Assembly (NCBI RefSeq): GCF_030287445.1
Contig: NZ_JASVWB010000002.1
Location: 5,208,001-5,272,000, forward strand
Direction of reading: 5' to 3'
Length of the DNA: 64,000 nucleotides
Origin: Streptomyces sp. ALI-76-A
Lineage (GTDB): Bacteria; Actinomycetota; Actinomycetes; Streptomycetales; Streptomycetaceae
Numbering within the stretch: position 1 is the first letter of the stretch; each line of letters opens with the position of its first letter. The notes under the pieces are model-generated. The model did not search any database, was not told where the DNA came from, and saw only the letters and a list, made by a program, of their open reading frames with translations. Of this stretch, positions 37,582 to 47,145 are shown piece after piece. The position numbers and the translations under genes are program-made.

Positions 37582-39156
37582 GTGATCGATATCAACGAGT
37601 CCGTGATGCAGTTCCTTCTGGCGTTCATCGTGGTCGGCCCGCTCCTCGGCGCGGCCGCCGCTCTGCTGCCCGCCCCGCCCGGGCTGAAGGGGAAGTCACC
37701 CGAGCAGGCCGTGCTGCGGCACGGTGTCACGGTCACCGGCGCGATCCTCATCGCGGTGATCGTCCTCACGCTCGGCTTCGACCACGACCACCCGTCGAAG
37801 ATGCAGGCCACGACCGACATCAGCTGGATCCCCGCACTCGACGTGCGCATCCACCTCGGCATCGACGGCATCTCCCTCCCCCTTCTGGTCCTGACCGCGC
37901 TGCTGACCTTCCTGTGCGCGCTCTACTCGTACTTCAAGATGCCCGCGGGGCCGGCCCCGAAGGCCTTCGTCGCCCTGGTGCTCGTCCTCGAGTCCGGCAC
38001 CCTCGCGACCTTCGCCGTCCTCGACCTCGTACTCTTCTTCCTCGCCTTCGAGATGGTGCTCATCCCGATGTACTTCCTCATCGCCCGCTGGGGCGGTGAG
38101 CAACGGACCCAGGCGGCCTGGAAATTCATCCTCTACACGCTGCTCGGTTCCGTGGTCATGCTGCTCGGCCTGCTCCTGATCGGAATCAACGCGGGCACCT
38201 TCGACATGGTGGCACTCGCCACTGACAATGGCCGGTCGCTGACGACGTCCGTGCAGGTCATCGCCGTTCTGGCGATCGGGATCGGCCTCGCGGTCAAGAC
38301 GCCGATGTGGCCGCTGCACAGCTGGCTTCCCGACGCCCACACCGCCGCCCCGACCGTCGGCTCGGTCCTGCTGGCGGGCGTCCTGCTGAAGATGGGTACG
38401 TACGGTTTCGTCCGGATTCTTCTGCCGGTCGCACCGGACGGCTTCCACCTCTTCGCCCCCTACCTCGCCGCCCTCGCCGTCGTCGGGATCATCTACGGGT
38501 CCCTGGCCTGCCTGGCCCTCGCCAGACCGGGCGCGAAGGGCGATCTGAAGCGCCTGATCGCCTACTCCTCCGTCGGCCACATGGGCTTCGTCCTGCTCGG
38601 CATCTCGACCATGACCCCGACCGGTGTGAACGGCGCGCTGTTCGCCAACATCGCCCACGGCCTCATCACCGGTCTCCTCTTCTTCCTGGTCGGCGCGCTG
38701 AAGGACCGCACCGGCACCACCGACCTCGACACCCTCGCCGAGGAGACCGGCGCCGCGCTCTACGGCAAGGCCCCCCGCCTCGGCGGCCTGCTCGCCTTCG
38801 CCGCGGTCGCCTCGCTCGGCCTGCCCGGCCTCGGCGGGTTCTGGGGCGAGATGCTGGCGCTGTTCGGCGCGTTCCGGCCCGCCGACGATCTCAGCCGCCC
38901 CGCTTTCCTGACCTTCATGGCGATCGGCGCGTTCGGCACGCTGCTGACGGCCGCGTACCTGCTGATCGTGGTCCGCCGCGTCTGCATGGGCGCCGTGTCG
39001 CCCAAAGCCCCGAAGCTCGCCGACGTCCACACGTACGAGTTCGCGGCCTGGGCCCCGCTCGTCGCCCTCACCGTCGTCGCCGGCCTCTGGCCCAAGGCTC
39101 TCCTCGGCCTGACCGACCCGGCCGTGCAGCAACTCCTGGCAGGAGGCAACCGATGA
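37582..39156 (+). CDS. nuoM2: NADH-quinone oxidoreductase subunit M-like
   Basis: 524 residues from GTG 37582. Antiporter-like subunit; motifs include FLAFEMVLIPMYFLIARWGG (Glu of TM5), VKTPMWPLHSWLPDAHTAAP and GDLKRLIAYSSVGHMGFVLL. It is a proton-pumping subunit of the membrane arm. Six bases separate it from nuoL, and its stop overlaps nuoN as ATGA. Confidence 0.96.
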   Translation: MIDINESVMQFLLAFIVVGPLLGAAAALLPAPPGLKGKSPEQAVLRHGVTVTGAILIAVIVLTLGFDHDHPSKMQATTDISWIPALDVRIHLGIDGISLPLLVLTALLTFLCALYSYFKMPAGPAPKAFVALVLVLESGTLATFAVLDLVLFFLAFEMVLIPMYFLIARWGGEQRTQAAWKFILYTLLGSVVMLLGLLLIGINAGTFDMVALATDNGRSLTTSVQVIAVLAIGIGLAVKTPMWPLHSWLPDAHTAAPTVGSVLLAGVLLKMGTYGFVRILLPVAPDGFHLFAPYLAALAVVGIIYGSLACLALARPGAKGDLKRLIAYSSVGHMGFVLLGISTMTPTGVNGALFANIAHGLITGLLFFLVGALKDRTGTTDLDTLAEETGAALYGKAPRLGGLLAFAAVASLGLPGLGGFWGEMLALFGAFRPADDLSRPAFLTFMAIGAFGTLLTAAYLLIVVRRVCMGAVSPKAPKLADVHTYEFAAWAPLVALTVVAGLWPKALLGLTDPAVQQLLAGGNR

Positions 39157-40676
39157 GTTCCCCGGCCCAGTCCCTGGCCCAGAACCTCGTCCAGTCCGTC
39201 GACTGGCTCGCCATCGCGCCGCCCACCATCACGGCGGTCGTCGCACTCGTCGTCCTGGTCGCCGACCTGTTCGTCGGTGAGAAGAGGAAGGCGCTGCTCG
39301 GCTGGTTCTCGGTCGCGGGCCTCGCCGCCTCGGCGCTCATGCTGCTGCCTCTCCTGGACGGCGACCGCAGCACCTTCTGCCTGACCGGCGCCCCCGACGT
39401 GTGCAGCTACACGGCCGACCGTTTCACCCTCGTCCTGCAACTCCTCGTCCTCGGCGGCGCCCTCCTCGCCGCGCTCCTGTCGGTCACGGCCCTCAAGGAC
39501 GCCGACAGGGGACTCCCCGAAGGGGAGTACTGGTTCCTGCTCCTGTCCTCCGCCGCCGGAGCCGCCCTCCTGCCCGCCTCCCGCGACCTCGCGACCCTGA
39601 TCGTCGCCCTGGAGGTCGCCTCGCTGCCCGCCTTCGCCCTGGTCGGCCTGAGGCACGGCGACAGGAAGTCCTCCGAAGCGGCCCTGAAGTTCTTCCTGTC
39701 CTCGGTCACCGCCACCGCGGTCAGCCTCATGGGCATCAGCTTCGTGTACGCCGCCACCGGCACCCTCCACCTCACCCAGATCGCCGACCGCGTCGAGAAC
39801 GTCGACGGACAGCTGCACACCCTCGTCCAGACCGGCGTCGTCCTCACCCTCATCGGCTTCGCCTTCAAGACGGCCGCCGTGCCCTTCCACTTCTGGGTAC
39901 CGGACACCTACGTGGGCGCGCCCCTGCCGATCGCCGCCTACCTGTCCGTCGTCGGCAAGGCCGTCGGCTTCTCCGGCCTCATCCTCCTCACCGTCGTGGC
40001 GCTCCCGTCGTACGCCGACGTCTGGGGTCCCGCCCTCGCCGCCCTGGCGGCCCTCACCATGACCGTCGGCAACGTCGGAGCCCTGCGCCAGCAGGCCACG
40101 CGCGCGTACAGCGCGGTACGGCTGCTCGCCTGGTCCTCCGTCGGCCAGGCCGGCTACCTCCTCGTACCGATCGCCGCCGCCGCGTACTCCGACGATCCCG
40201 AGCGCTCGATCGGCTCCACGGTCGCCTACGCCCTCATGTACGGCGCGGTGAACCTGGGCGCCTTCACGGTGGTCGCCCTGGTCGGCCGTAACAAGACCCT
40301 CAACCGAGTCTCCGACCACCGCGGCCTGTACGCGTCGAACCCCCTGGCAGCCCTGCTCCTCGCCTTCTTCCTGCTCTGCCTCGCCGGACTGCCGCCGGGC
40401 ATCATCGGCCTCTTCGCGAAGGTCACCGTCTTCTCCGCGGCCGTCGAAGCGGGCCTCGGCTGGCTTGCCGTGGTCATGGCTGTCAACGTCGTGATCGCGC
40501 TGTTCTACTACCTCCAGTGGACGGCCCTGCTGTTCCGCGCCCCCGATGGCGAACCCGTCGTCCACCGCGTTCCCGCCCCCCTCACGGCCGCGCTCGCCCT
40601 CACCGCGGTCCTCGGCATCGCCCTGTCGGGAGCGCCCCAGCTGGTCCTGCGCTTCGCCGGCACCGGCCTTTTCTGA
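39153..40676 (+). CDS. nuoN2: NADH-quinone oxidoreductase subunit N-like
   Basis: 507 residues. Third antiporter-like subunit: LIVALEVASLPAFALVGLR, FKTAAVPFHFWVPDTYVGAP and RLLAWSSVGQAGYLLVP. It completes a membrane arm of H, J, K, L, M, N plus A with the peripheral B, C and I, while D, E, F and G are absent here. It is the last gene of the operon; 183 bases separate it from the htpX-like gene. Confidence 0.95.
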   Translation: MSSPAQSLAQNLVQSVDWLAIAPPTITAVVALVVLVADLFVGEKRKALLGWFSVAGLAASALMLLPLLDGDRSTFCLTGAPDVCSYTADRFTLVLQLLVLGGALLAALLSVTALKDADRGLPEGEYWFLLLSSAAGAALLPASRDLATLIVALEVASLPAFALVGLRHGDRKSSEAALKFFLSSVTATAVSLMGISFVYAATGTLHLTQIADRVENVDGQLHTLVQTGVVLTLIGFAFKTAAVPFHFWVPDTYVGAPLPIAAYLSVVGKAVGFSGLILLTVVALPSYADVWGPALAALAALTMTVGNVGALRQQATRAYSAVRLLAWSSVGQAGYLLVPIAAAAYSDDPERSIGSTVAYALMYGAVNLGAFTVVALVGRNKTLNRVSDHRGLYASNPLAALLLAFFLLCLAGLPPGIIGLFAKVTVFSAAVEAGLGWLAVVMAVNVVIALFYYLQWTALLFRAPDGEPVVHRVPAPLTAALALTAVLGIALSGAPQLVLRFAGTGLF

Positions 40677-40859
40677 GCCGCTCACCCGGACGGCCCACCC
40701 CGGCCGCCGGACGCACAAGGGAACTAGAGGCCCTCGCCTGGCGTTGACCAAAGCGGGAGGGTCCACTGGACGTGACACCACGGCACCAGTGGCACGGCAG
40801 ACCAGAAAGAAGATCAGCAAGCAAAGGGTTCCCCTGCTGCACGACTTGGAGGGCGTACC

Positions 40860-41720
40860 GTGCACCGCCGGCACAACGGGCTAAGGACCGCAGTACTCCT
40901 CGGGGGACTGTCCGCGCTCATCATCGTCATCGGCAGTCTGTTCGGCCGTATGGGGCTCGTCGTCGCGGTAGTGATCGCCCTGGGGACCAACGCGTACGCC
41001 TACTGGAACAGCGACAAGCTGGCTCTACGCGCGATGCGTGCCCGGCCCGTCAGCGAGTTCGAGGCACCCGCTCTCTACCGCATGGTCCGTGAGCTCTCCA
41101 CCCAGGCACGCCAGCCCATGCCCCGCCTGTACATCTCGCCGACCGAGGCACCCAACGCCTTCGCCACCGGCCGCAACCCGCGCAACGCCGCCGTGTGCTG
41201 CACCGACGGAATCCTGCGGCTGCTGGACGAGCGGGAACTGCGCGGCGTCATCGGCCACGAACTCAGCCATGTCTACAACCGCGACATCCTGATCTCCTCG
41301 GTCGCCGGCGCCCTCGCCTCCGTGATCATGTTCCTGGTCAACTTCGCCTGGCTGATCCCGATCGGCCGCTCGGACGACGACGACGGCCCCGGCCTCTTCG
41401 GCATGCTGCTGATCGTGATCCTGGGCCCGGTGGCGGCCTCCCTCATCCAGCTGGCGATCAGCCGCTCCAGGGAGTACGAGGCGGACGCGTCCGGTGCCCA
41501 GCTCACCGGTGATCCGCTCGCCCTCGCCGACGCCCTGCGCAAGCTCGAAGTGGGCACCAAGCAGCTCCCATTGCCCCCGGAACCCCGCATCGAGACGGCG
41601 AGCCACATGATGATCGCGAACCCCTTCCGCCCCGGCCAGGGGCTCTCCAAGATGTTCTCGACACACCCGCCCATGACGGAGCGCATCGCCCGGCTCGAGA
41701 AGATGGCAGGTCGCCCCTGA
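40860..41720 (+). CDS. htpX: HtpX-like M48 membrane zinc protease
   Basis: 286 residues from GTG 40860 (TTGGAGGGCG upstream). Two N-terminal transmembrane helices, then the zinc site HELSH at about residues 134-138 and the third ligand Glu in [10 protein letters not shown] near residue 206, followed by [13 protein letters not shown]. HtpX degrades misfolded membrane proteins. Its place right after a large membrane-complex operon fits quality control, but this is inference. Its stop shares a base with the next start. Confidence 0.92.
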   Translation: MHRRHNGLRTAVLLGGLSALIIVIGSLFGRMGLVVAVVIALGTNAYAYWNSDKLALRAMRARPVSEFEAPALYRMVRELSTQARQPMPRLYISPTEAPNAFATGRNPRNAAVCCTDGILRLLDERELRGVIGHELSHVYNRDILISSVAGALASVIMFLVNFAWLIPIGRSDDDDGPGLFGMLLIVILGPVAASLIQLAISRSREYEADASGAQLTGDPLALADALRKLEVGTKQLPLPPEPRIETASHMMIANPFRPGQGLSKMFSTHPPMTERIARLEKMAGRP

Positions 41721-42112
41721 TGAAAACAATCCTGAACGTCATATGGCTCGTCCTGAGCGGCTTCTGGCTGTTCCTCGGCTACCTGCTCGCGGGTGCGCTG
41801 TTGTGTATCACCGTCATCGGCATCCCGTTCGGGATCGCGGCCTTCCGCATCGGCGTCTACGCCCTGTGGCCCTTCGGGTACACCACGGTCGAGCGCCGCG
41901 ACGCCGGAGCGCCTTCCTGCCTGGGCAACGTCCTGTGGCTGGTCCTCGCGGGCTGGTGGCTGGCCCTCGCCCACATCGTCACCGGTATCGCCCTGTGCCT
42001 CACGATCATCGGTATCCCGTTCGGCATAGCCAACTTCAAGCTGATACCGGTGTCGCTGCTCCCGCTGGGACGCGACATCGTGTCCACGGACCAGCCGTTC
42101 GCGGCGCGCTGA
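41720..42112 (+). CDS. YccF-family membrane protein
   Basis: 130 residues made of two copies of the YccF repeat, ITVIGIPFGIAAFRIGVYAL and LTIIGIPFGIANFKLIPVSL, each next to hydrophobic helices, giving about four membrane segments. The function of this family is unknown. It is translationally linked to htpX by a TGATG overlap. Confidence 0.88.
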   Translation: MKTILNVIWLVLSGFWLFLGYLLAGALLCITVIGIPFGIAAFRIGVYALWPFGYTTVERRDAGAPSCLGNVLWLVLAGWWLALAHIVTGIALCLTIIGIPFGIANFKLIPVSLLPLGRDIVSTDQPFAAR

Positions 42113-42127
42113 CGGGCGGACCCGGGG

Positions 42128-43288
42128 GTGGGACAGCCGAAGTACCTCCTGCTGTCGTACGACCGACAGGCCGAGTCCGAGGGCGAGGAGGACCACGAGG
42201 AGACGTGGGCCCTGTGCGAGGACGCCGACGACCTCTTCGCCGACCCCGGCCCTCCCACGCGGGACCTGTACGAACTGCTCGGCTGCGCACCAGAAGGCGA
42301 GCCGCTGTCCGCGGCCCTCGCCCGCGCGCGTACCGAGGGTTCGGCGCCGCTCGGCGCCCTCACCCTGCAGAGCCTCACCAAGTCCGGCACGACGGTCGGC
42401 GAGTGGTACCTCGAAGACGTACGCGTTCTCGGCGACCACCCCTGCGCACGTGATGCCTCCCTGCGTGACATCACGATCGAGGCGACCGAAACCGACCACA
42501 ACCCCGGTGACCACGCGCAGCGACCACCCCTGCCCCTGGTCTATCGGCTGCTGGCAGTGACGGGCGAAGCGCTGGGTACCTGCCAGGATCTGTGCCGCCT
42601 GCGAGAGGAGGGCGACGAGCCTGGGGAGCCCCCGCTGCGCCTGCTGGGCTGTTCCCCGCGAGGAGCCCTGCGCGCCGCGCTGGACGCGGGGGAGGAGGAC
42701 CTCGGCCATGCCAAGGTCCTGCGCGTCGACTCCGCCGGCCACCCCGTGCAGTCCGCCGCCGAGGGCGAGGTACGGGCCTGGATCCCGTCCGCCCGCGGCC
42801 CTGGCCTGGTCGACCTCACCCTTGACCTGTGGTCGGAACGACCGCCTCTCGTGGCCCGGGAGATATGGGAGTTGTGGGGCGGCGGGCGGCCCGCCCAGCC
42901 CAACCACTGGGCGCGATGTGACGCCGAGGGCCGGCGGTTCTGGCTCCGCACGGCCCTCGACAACCATGTCCACGGCCGACAGGACCGCCCACCCGGCACC
43001 ACGTACCACCTCGACGGCCACCACATCACCGACGAGCCCGGCTTCTTCTGCGCGCTCGGCGAGGCGGTGAACGGCCCCGGAGGCTATTTCGGATGGGGTT
43101 TCGACGCGCTGTCCGACTGCCTCCGCGGCCGATGGGGCGCCGCCGGGCCCTTCGCTCTCGTCTGGCACGACGCCGATGTCGCCCGAGCCGGCCTCGGTAC
43201 CACGCCGCACGCCGACGACCGCCCATCCACCTTCGAGGAACTCCTCGCCTTCCTCGCCGAGAAGAGGGTCGACGTCCGCCTGGCCTGA
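42128..43288 (+). CDS. Barstar-domain protein with duplicated N-terminal region
   Basis: 386 residues from GTG 42128. The last ~95 residues form a barstar (ribonuclease inhibitor) domain: YHLDGHHITDEPGFFCALGE, then GYFGWGFDALSDCLRG and FALVWHDADVAR. The first ~270 residues hold two related blocks (YELLGCAPEGEPLSAALARA and LRLLGCSPRGALRAALDAG), suggesting an internal duplication of an uncharacterised domain. Barstar proteins neutralise RNase toxins; the N-terminal part may give specificity. No RNase toxin gene lies next to it. A SUKH-family gene follows 74 bases later. Confidence 0.8.
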   Translation: MGQPKYLLLSYDRQAESEGEEDHEETWALCEDADDLFADPGPPTRDLYELLGCAPEGEPLSAALARARTEGSAPLGALTLQSLTKSGTTVGEWYLEDVRVLGDHPCARDASLRDITIEATETDHNPGDHAQRPPLPLVYRLLAVTGEALGTCQDLCRLREEGDEPGEPPLRLLGCSPRGALRAALDAGEEDLGHAKVLRVDSAGHPVQSAAEGEVRAWIPSARGPGLVDLTLDLWSERPPLVAREIWELWGGGRPAQPNHWARCDAEGRRFWLRTALDNHVHGRQDRPPGTTYHLDGHHITDEPGFFCALGEAVNGPGGYFGWGFDALSDCLRGRWGAAGPFALVWHDADVARAGLGTTPHADDRPSTFEELLAFLAEKRVDVRLA

Positions 43289-43362
43289 CCCGTGGTTCTC
43301 CACAACCCGGCAGTTGTCCACAGGCCCGCCCGCTTGTCAGTGGCGTCTTGCATCATGAATCC

Positions 43363-43929
43363 ATGACCGCGAGCGAGCAGTTGCTGACCCAGGTGGAAGC
43401 CATGGCGCGCACCACCCGGCCCTGGGGCTGGACCTCCCTCCCCGAGCCGGTGGACGCCGCCACACTGGCCCGTGCCGAGGCCACTCTGGGCTTCCGACTT
43501 CCCCCGCTGCTCGCCGAGCTGTACCTGCGGATAGGGGACGGCGGATTCGGCCCGGAGTACGGCGTGTTGCCCCTCCTCGACCACGCTCCGGCCGGCGAAC
43601 CCGCTGCCGTCACCCAGTACCTCGCCAACCGTGCCGACGCCCGTAAGGACCCCAGTTGGCCCTGGCCCGAGGGTGTGCTGCCGATCTCCCACTGGGGATG
43701 CGCGATGTACGCGTGCGTGGACTGCCACAGCCCACAAGTCCCCGTCCTCCTCTTCGAGCCGAACGCCGGCGAGCCGGACCACGCCTGGTTCGTGGACGCC
43801 CCCAGCCTCACGGACTGGCTACGTGCCTGGATCGACGGCACGGGCTGGTACGAGGAGACGAACGAGGACCTGGAGATGGCCCCGTGGGCCGACTTCCACA
43901 TACGCACGGCAGCGCCACGAGCCTGCTGA
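43363..43929 (+). CDS. SMI1/KNR4 (SUKH) family protein
   Basis: 188 residues. SUKH fold signatures: ATLARAEATLGFRLPPLLAE, LYLRIGDGGFGPEYGVLPL, and WPEGVLPISHWGCAMYACVD. In bacteria SUKH proteins often act as immunity proteins against polymorphic or contact-dependent toxins. Its neighbour carries a barstar domain, another immunity fold, so the pair may be an orphan immunity locus. No secreted toxin is encoded in the window. Confidence 0.83.
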   Translation: MTASEQLLTQVEAMARTTRPWGWTSLPEPVDAATLARAEATLGFRLPPLLAELYLRIGDGGFGPEYGVLPLLDHAPAGEPAAVTQYLANRADARKDPSWPWPEGVLPISHWGCAMYACVDCHSPQVPVLLFEPNAGEPDHAWFVDAPSLTDWLRAWIDGTGWYEETNEDLEMAPWADFHIRTAAPRAC

Positions 43930-44330
43930 CGGGTCGGTGGTCCTGTCCAGCGGACGGCCCGGCTCAACGGGTGCCCGAGGGACGCGCCCGCTGCCCGCTG
44001 CTCCGCTCAGCGGTACGGGTAGGTGAGCCGCAGCCGCAGCCGCAGCCGCAGCCGACGACGCCGTAAGGCACCGGCACCGGGCGGGTGCCAACCAGGCGGG
44101 GGCCCAGGCGCGACCGATGCGAATGAGTACGCGCTATCGATCGTCGGCGCCACGAGTGCGGGGCCTTCTGCGCACCGGCATCACACGTACGGGCCCACCC
44201 GGCGTTCGCCGCCCGGCGCTTCCCCGAAGACGTGCCCCACCCACCCCGCCGGCCTTCTGTCCCTCTGCCCCTTTTGAGCGTCGAGGAGACGCGCCTGCGC
44301 CCGCCCCGCCCGCCTCCCACCTCACCGCGC
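43930..44330. other. Convergent intergenic region with a hexanucleotide repeat
   Basis: About 400 bases between two convergent genes, no gene seen. GCCGCA is repeated about four times at 44029-44053. GGCACCGGCACCGGGCGGGT-type sequence after it can fold weakly and may end transcription. Confidence 0.4.
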
Positions 44331-45575
44331 CTACCGCTCCGCCGCCCACCGCCGTACCCCGTACGCCACCGCCCCGACCGCCAGCACAGCGGCCCCCACG
44401 ACCACCGAAGTCACCGGCAGGGCGAACGCGAGCACCACGCAACCGAGCAGCCCCACCGCCGGTACGGTCCGGGCCGCCGGAGCCGAGGAGAGAGTCCAGG
44501 CCGACGCGTTGGCCACCGCGTAGTACGCCAGCACACCGAAGGAGGAGAAGCCGATCGCACCCCGTACGTCCACCGTGGCGGCCAGGACGGCGACCACCAC
44601 GCCGACGGCCAGCTCCGCCCGGTGCGGCACCTGGAACCGCGGATGCACGGCGGCCAGGGTGCCGGGCAGATGCCGGTCCCGTGCCATGGCCAACGTCGTC
44701 CGCGAGACACCCAGGATCAGGGCGAGCAGCGAGCCCAGCGCGGCCACGGCAGCACCCGTCCGCACCACCGGCACCAGCCCCAGCACCCCGGCCGCCCGCA
44801 CCGCCTCGGCCAGCGGAGCTTCCGCGCGTCCCAGACCATCCGCCCCCAGCACGGAGAGGACAGCCACGGCCACACAGGCGTACACCACCAACGTGATGCC
44901 CAGGGCCAGCGGGATCGCGCGGGGGATGGTCCGTGCCGGATCCCGCACCTCCTCACCGAGGGTCGCGATGCGCGCGTAGCCCGCGAACGCGAAGAACAGC
45001 AGACCGCCCGCCTGCAGAATGCCGCCCACACCGCCCGAGACTCCGACGCTCAGCCGCCCGGCGTCGGACACCCCCGACCCCAGACACACGACCACCACGA
45101 AAGCGAGGACTGCCAGGACCACCGCCACGATCGCCCGGGTCAGCCAGGCGGACTTCTGGACACCGCCGTAGTTCACCGCGGTCAGCGCCACGACAGCCGC
45201 GACGGCGACGGCGTGCGCCTGCCCCGGCCAGACGTACGCGCCCACAGTGAGCGCCATCGCCGCACACGAAGCCGTCTTCCCGACCACGAACGACCAGCCC
45301 GCGAGATAGCCCCAGAACGCCCCGAGCCGCTCGCGCCCGTAGACGTAGGTGCCACCGGATGCCGGGTACAGGGCGGCCAGTCGCGCCGACGACATGGCGT
45401 TGCAGTACGCGACCACGGCGGCGACCGCGAGCCCGAGCAGCAGCCCGGAGCCGGCCGCGTGCGCCGCGGGCCCCAGGGCTGCGAAGATCCCGGCGCCGAT
45501 CATCGAGCCCAGCCCGATGACGACCGCGTCGCCCACTCCCAAAGTGCGCCGCAATCCGGTATCGGTACCTGTCAT
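44331..45575 (-). CDS. APC-family amino acid permease
   Basis: 414 residues from ATG 45575. About 11-12 transmembrane helices. The N-terminal APC motif is GLGSMIGAGIFAALGPAAHA and the helix 6 region reads LFFAFAGYARIATLGEEVRD, the substrate and coupling sites of this family. It should import an amino acid or amine; substrate not predictable. The frame is open to 45725, but the chosen ATG gives the typical short cytoplasmic leader. Alone in its unit. Confidence 0.9.
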   Translation of the reverse strand: MTGTDTGLRRTLGVGDAVVIGLGSMIGAGIFAALGPAAHAAGSGLLLGLAVAAVVAYCNAMSSARLAALYPASGGTYVYGRERLGAFWGYLAGWSFVVGKTASCAAMALTVGAYVWPGQAHAVAVAAVVALTAVNYGGVQKSAWLTRAIVAVVLAVLAFVVVVCLGSGVSDAGRLSVGVSGGVGGILQAGGLLFFAFAGYARIATLGEEVRDPARTIPRAIPLALGITLVVYACVAVAVLSVLGADGLGRAEAPLAEAVRAAGVLGLVPVVRTGAAVAALGSLLALILGVSRTTLAMARDRHLPGTLAAVHPRFQVPHRAELAVGVVVAVLAATVDVRGAIGFSSFGVLAYYAVANASAWTLSSAPAARTVPAVGLLGCVVLAFALPVTSVVVGAAVLAVGAVAYGVRRWAAER

Positions 45576-45801
45576 GCGCCGCACCCTACTGATCGCTGCA
45601 ACCACCAGGTGCAGCCGTGTCGTCCAGTTCATCAACAGGACACGAACACCTACGCGGCAAGCGGATGTGCGAGTACCGGAGCCCGGTGTACACACGAGCG
45701 CGCCACGCACCACGCAAGGACACAAACCTGCGTGACCCGCAGCTCACGGCATCGGTGCACCGGGAGAGCTCGGGCACAGCACGGAAGGGCAGGTTCAGGG
45801 C

Positions 45802-46068
45802 ATGAGCATCATCAGCTGGATCATTCTCGGTCTCCTGGCCGGAGCCATCGCCAAGTTCCTGCTGCCGGGCCGTGACCCGGGCGGCTTCATCGGCACGACC
45901 CTCATCGGTGTCGCGGGCGCGTTCCTCGGGGGCTGGATATCGGCCCGCTGGCTGGACCACCCGATCAGCAAGGACTTCTACGACGGCGCCACGTGGGCCG
46001 CGGCGATCGGCGGCTCACTCGCCCTCCTGGTCGCCTACCGCCTCCTGTTCGGCAACTCACGCGACTGA
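45802..46068 (+). CDS. GlsB/YeaQ/YmgE family membrane protein
   Basis: 88 residues with three hydrophobic segments (SIISWIILGLLAGAIAKFLL, IGTTLIGVAGAFLGGWI, WAAAIGGSLALLVAYRLLF). The GLLAGAIAK and PGRDPGGF motifs mark the transglycosylase-associated (GlsB/YeaQ) family, small stress-related membrane proteins of unknown mechanism. Single-gene unit ended by the hairpin at 46117. Confidence 0.88.
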   Translation: MSIISWIILGLLAGAIAKFLLPGRDPGGFIGTTLIGVAGAFLGGWISARWLDHPISKDFYDGATWAAAIGGSLALLVAYRLLFGNSRD

Positions 46069-46116
46069 GCGCCGACGAGCGAGCGAACCCCGAACCGCGG
46101 CCAGCAGGCGAGAAGG

Positions 46117-46148
46117 ATGGGCACCCGGCCGGAATCCGCCGGGTGCCC
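46117..46148. terminator. Bidirectional hairpin between the YeaQ-like gene and yajQ
   Basis: TGGGCACCCGGC (46117-46128) and GCCGGGTGCCCA (46137-46148) form a perfect 12-bp stem with an 8-base loop between two convergent genes, so it can end both transcripts. Confidence 0.7.
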
Positions 46149-46188
46149 ACCCTTCCTCGTACGCGAGGTGCGCGCCCCGTCTCCCGGG

Positions 46189-46677
46189 CTACCGGTAGTT
46201 CACGAACTGCAGCGCGAAGTCGAAGTCCTTGCCCTTCAGGAGGGAGATGACGGCCTGCAGGTCGTCGCGGCTCTTCGAACTGACCCGCAGCTCGTCACCC
46301 TGCACCTGGGCCTTCACACCCTTCGGGCCCTCGTCACGGATGATCTTCGCCACCTTCTTCGCGTTCTCCTGGGAGATGCCCTCCTCGATCGACGCGAAGA
46401 TCTTGTACTCCTTGCCGGACAGCTGGGGCTCGCCCGCGTCCAGCGCCTTCAGCGAGATCCCGCGCTTGATCAGCTTGGACTGGAAGACGTCGAGGACAGC
46501 CTTCACCCGGTCCTCGGAATTCGCCTCCATAAGGATCTTGTCACCGGACCACGAGATCGAGGCACCCACGCCCTTGAAGTCATAGCGCTGCGAGATCTCC
46601 TTGGCGGCCTGGTTGAGGGCGTTGTCGACCTCCTGCCGCTCGACCTTCGAGACGATGTCGAAACTGGAGTCGGCCAT
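46189..46677 (-). CDS. yajQ: YajQ family nucleotide-binding protein
   Basis: 162 residues matching YajQ (UPF0234) along the whole length: [20 protein letters not shown] at the start, [20 protein letters not shown], and [20 protein letters not shown] near the end. YajQ proteins bind nucleotides or RNA; a cyclic di-GMP-binding role has been described for one relative. Located just before the tRNA-Tyr gene on the opposite strand. Confidence 0.94.
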   Translation of the reverse strand: MADSSFDIVSKVERQEVDNALNQAAKEISQRYDFKGVGASISWSGDKILMEANSEDRVKAVLDVFQSKLIKRGISLKALDAGEPQLSGKEYKIFASIEEGISQENAKKVAKIIRDEGPKGVKAQVQGDELRVSSKSRDDLQAVISLLKGKDFDFALQFVNYR

Positions 46678-46910
46678 GTCCTGTGGCTCCTTGTATCGGG
46701 GTGCGTATCAGGGTGCGTACGGGTGCGTATCGGCGTTCGTGGGGGCGGACGCCGAGCCCGGCAGTCCCGGGCCGCATCCGGACAAGCCTAGCCACCCACC
46801 GGGGTCCGAGCGCAGATCAATCGGGTGGCGAAGCACCCCACCGCATCGGGTATTGTTTACGTCGTTGCCACGGAGCGCCGCAGAAAAGCGATGCGAGGGG
46901 CAGCAACCCC

Positions 46911-46992
46911 GGCGGTGTGCCCGAGCGGCCAAAGGGAGCAGACTGTAAATCTGCCGGCTCAGCCTTCCCAGGTTCGAATCCTGGCGCCGCCA
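46911..46992 (+). tRNA. tRNA-Tyr (GTA anticodon)
   Basis: 82 bases, a class II tRNA. Acceptor strand GGCGGTG (46911-46917) pairs with CGCCGCC (46985-46991), discriminator A46992. The anticodon loop CTGTAAA gives GTA, Tyr. The long variable arm and the T arm CCAGG-TTCGAAT-CCTGG are clear. CCA is not encoded. The 3' part from 46941 is also the attachment site of the integrated element, which restores the tRNA on integration. It should be functional. Confidence 0.95.
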
Positions 46993-46995
46993 CAC
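46941..46995 (+). repeat. attL, 55-bp repeat in tRNA-Tyr
   Basis: Starts GACTGTAAATCTGCCGGCTC and runs through the T arm to GCCGCCACAC. It covers the anticodon loop to the 3' end of the tRNA plus three bases. It is identical to 63611-63665; the flanks diverge at once (GGGAAC here, TGGGGA there). Confidence 0.93.
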
Positions 46996-47000
46996 GGGAA

Positions 47001-47045
47001 CAAGAGGCCCGTGACCTGCGATATCAGCAGGTCACGGGCCTCTTG
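47001..47045. terminator. Perfect 19-bp hairpin after tRNA-Tyr, carried by the element
   Basis: CAAGAGGCCCGTGACCTGC (47001-47019) and GCAGGTCACGGGCCTCTTG (47027-47045) with loop GATATCA. It ends the tRNA transcript and, from the other side, lies 100 bases after the integrase stop. It replaces the original tRNA terminator, which now sits beyond attR. Confidence 0.75.
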
Positions 47046-47145
47046 CCATACGCCGTCCCGAGGGGCGGGGTGTCTCACTCTGTCTCGCGTTCGAACGCCC
47101 CGTCTCGGATTCTGCGGGCGGAGCGCGGACGGGATTTCCGCCGCG

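Noticed and set aside
44027..44055. CCGCAG repeats as a possible CRISPR or regulatory array
   Set aside because: The unit is only 6 bp with no spacers; it is a simple microsatellite.
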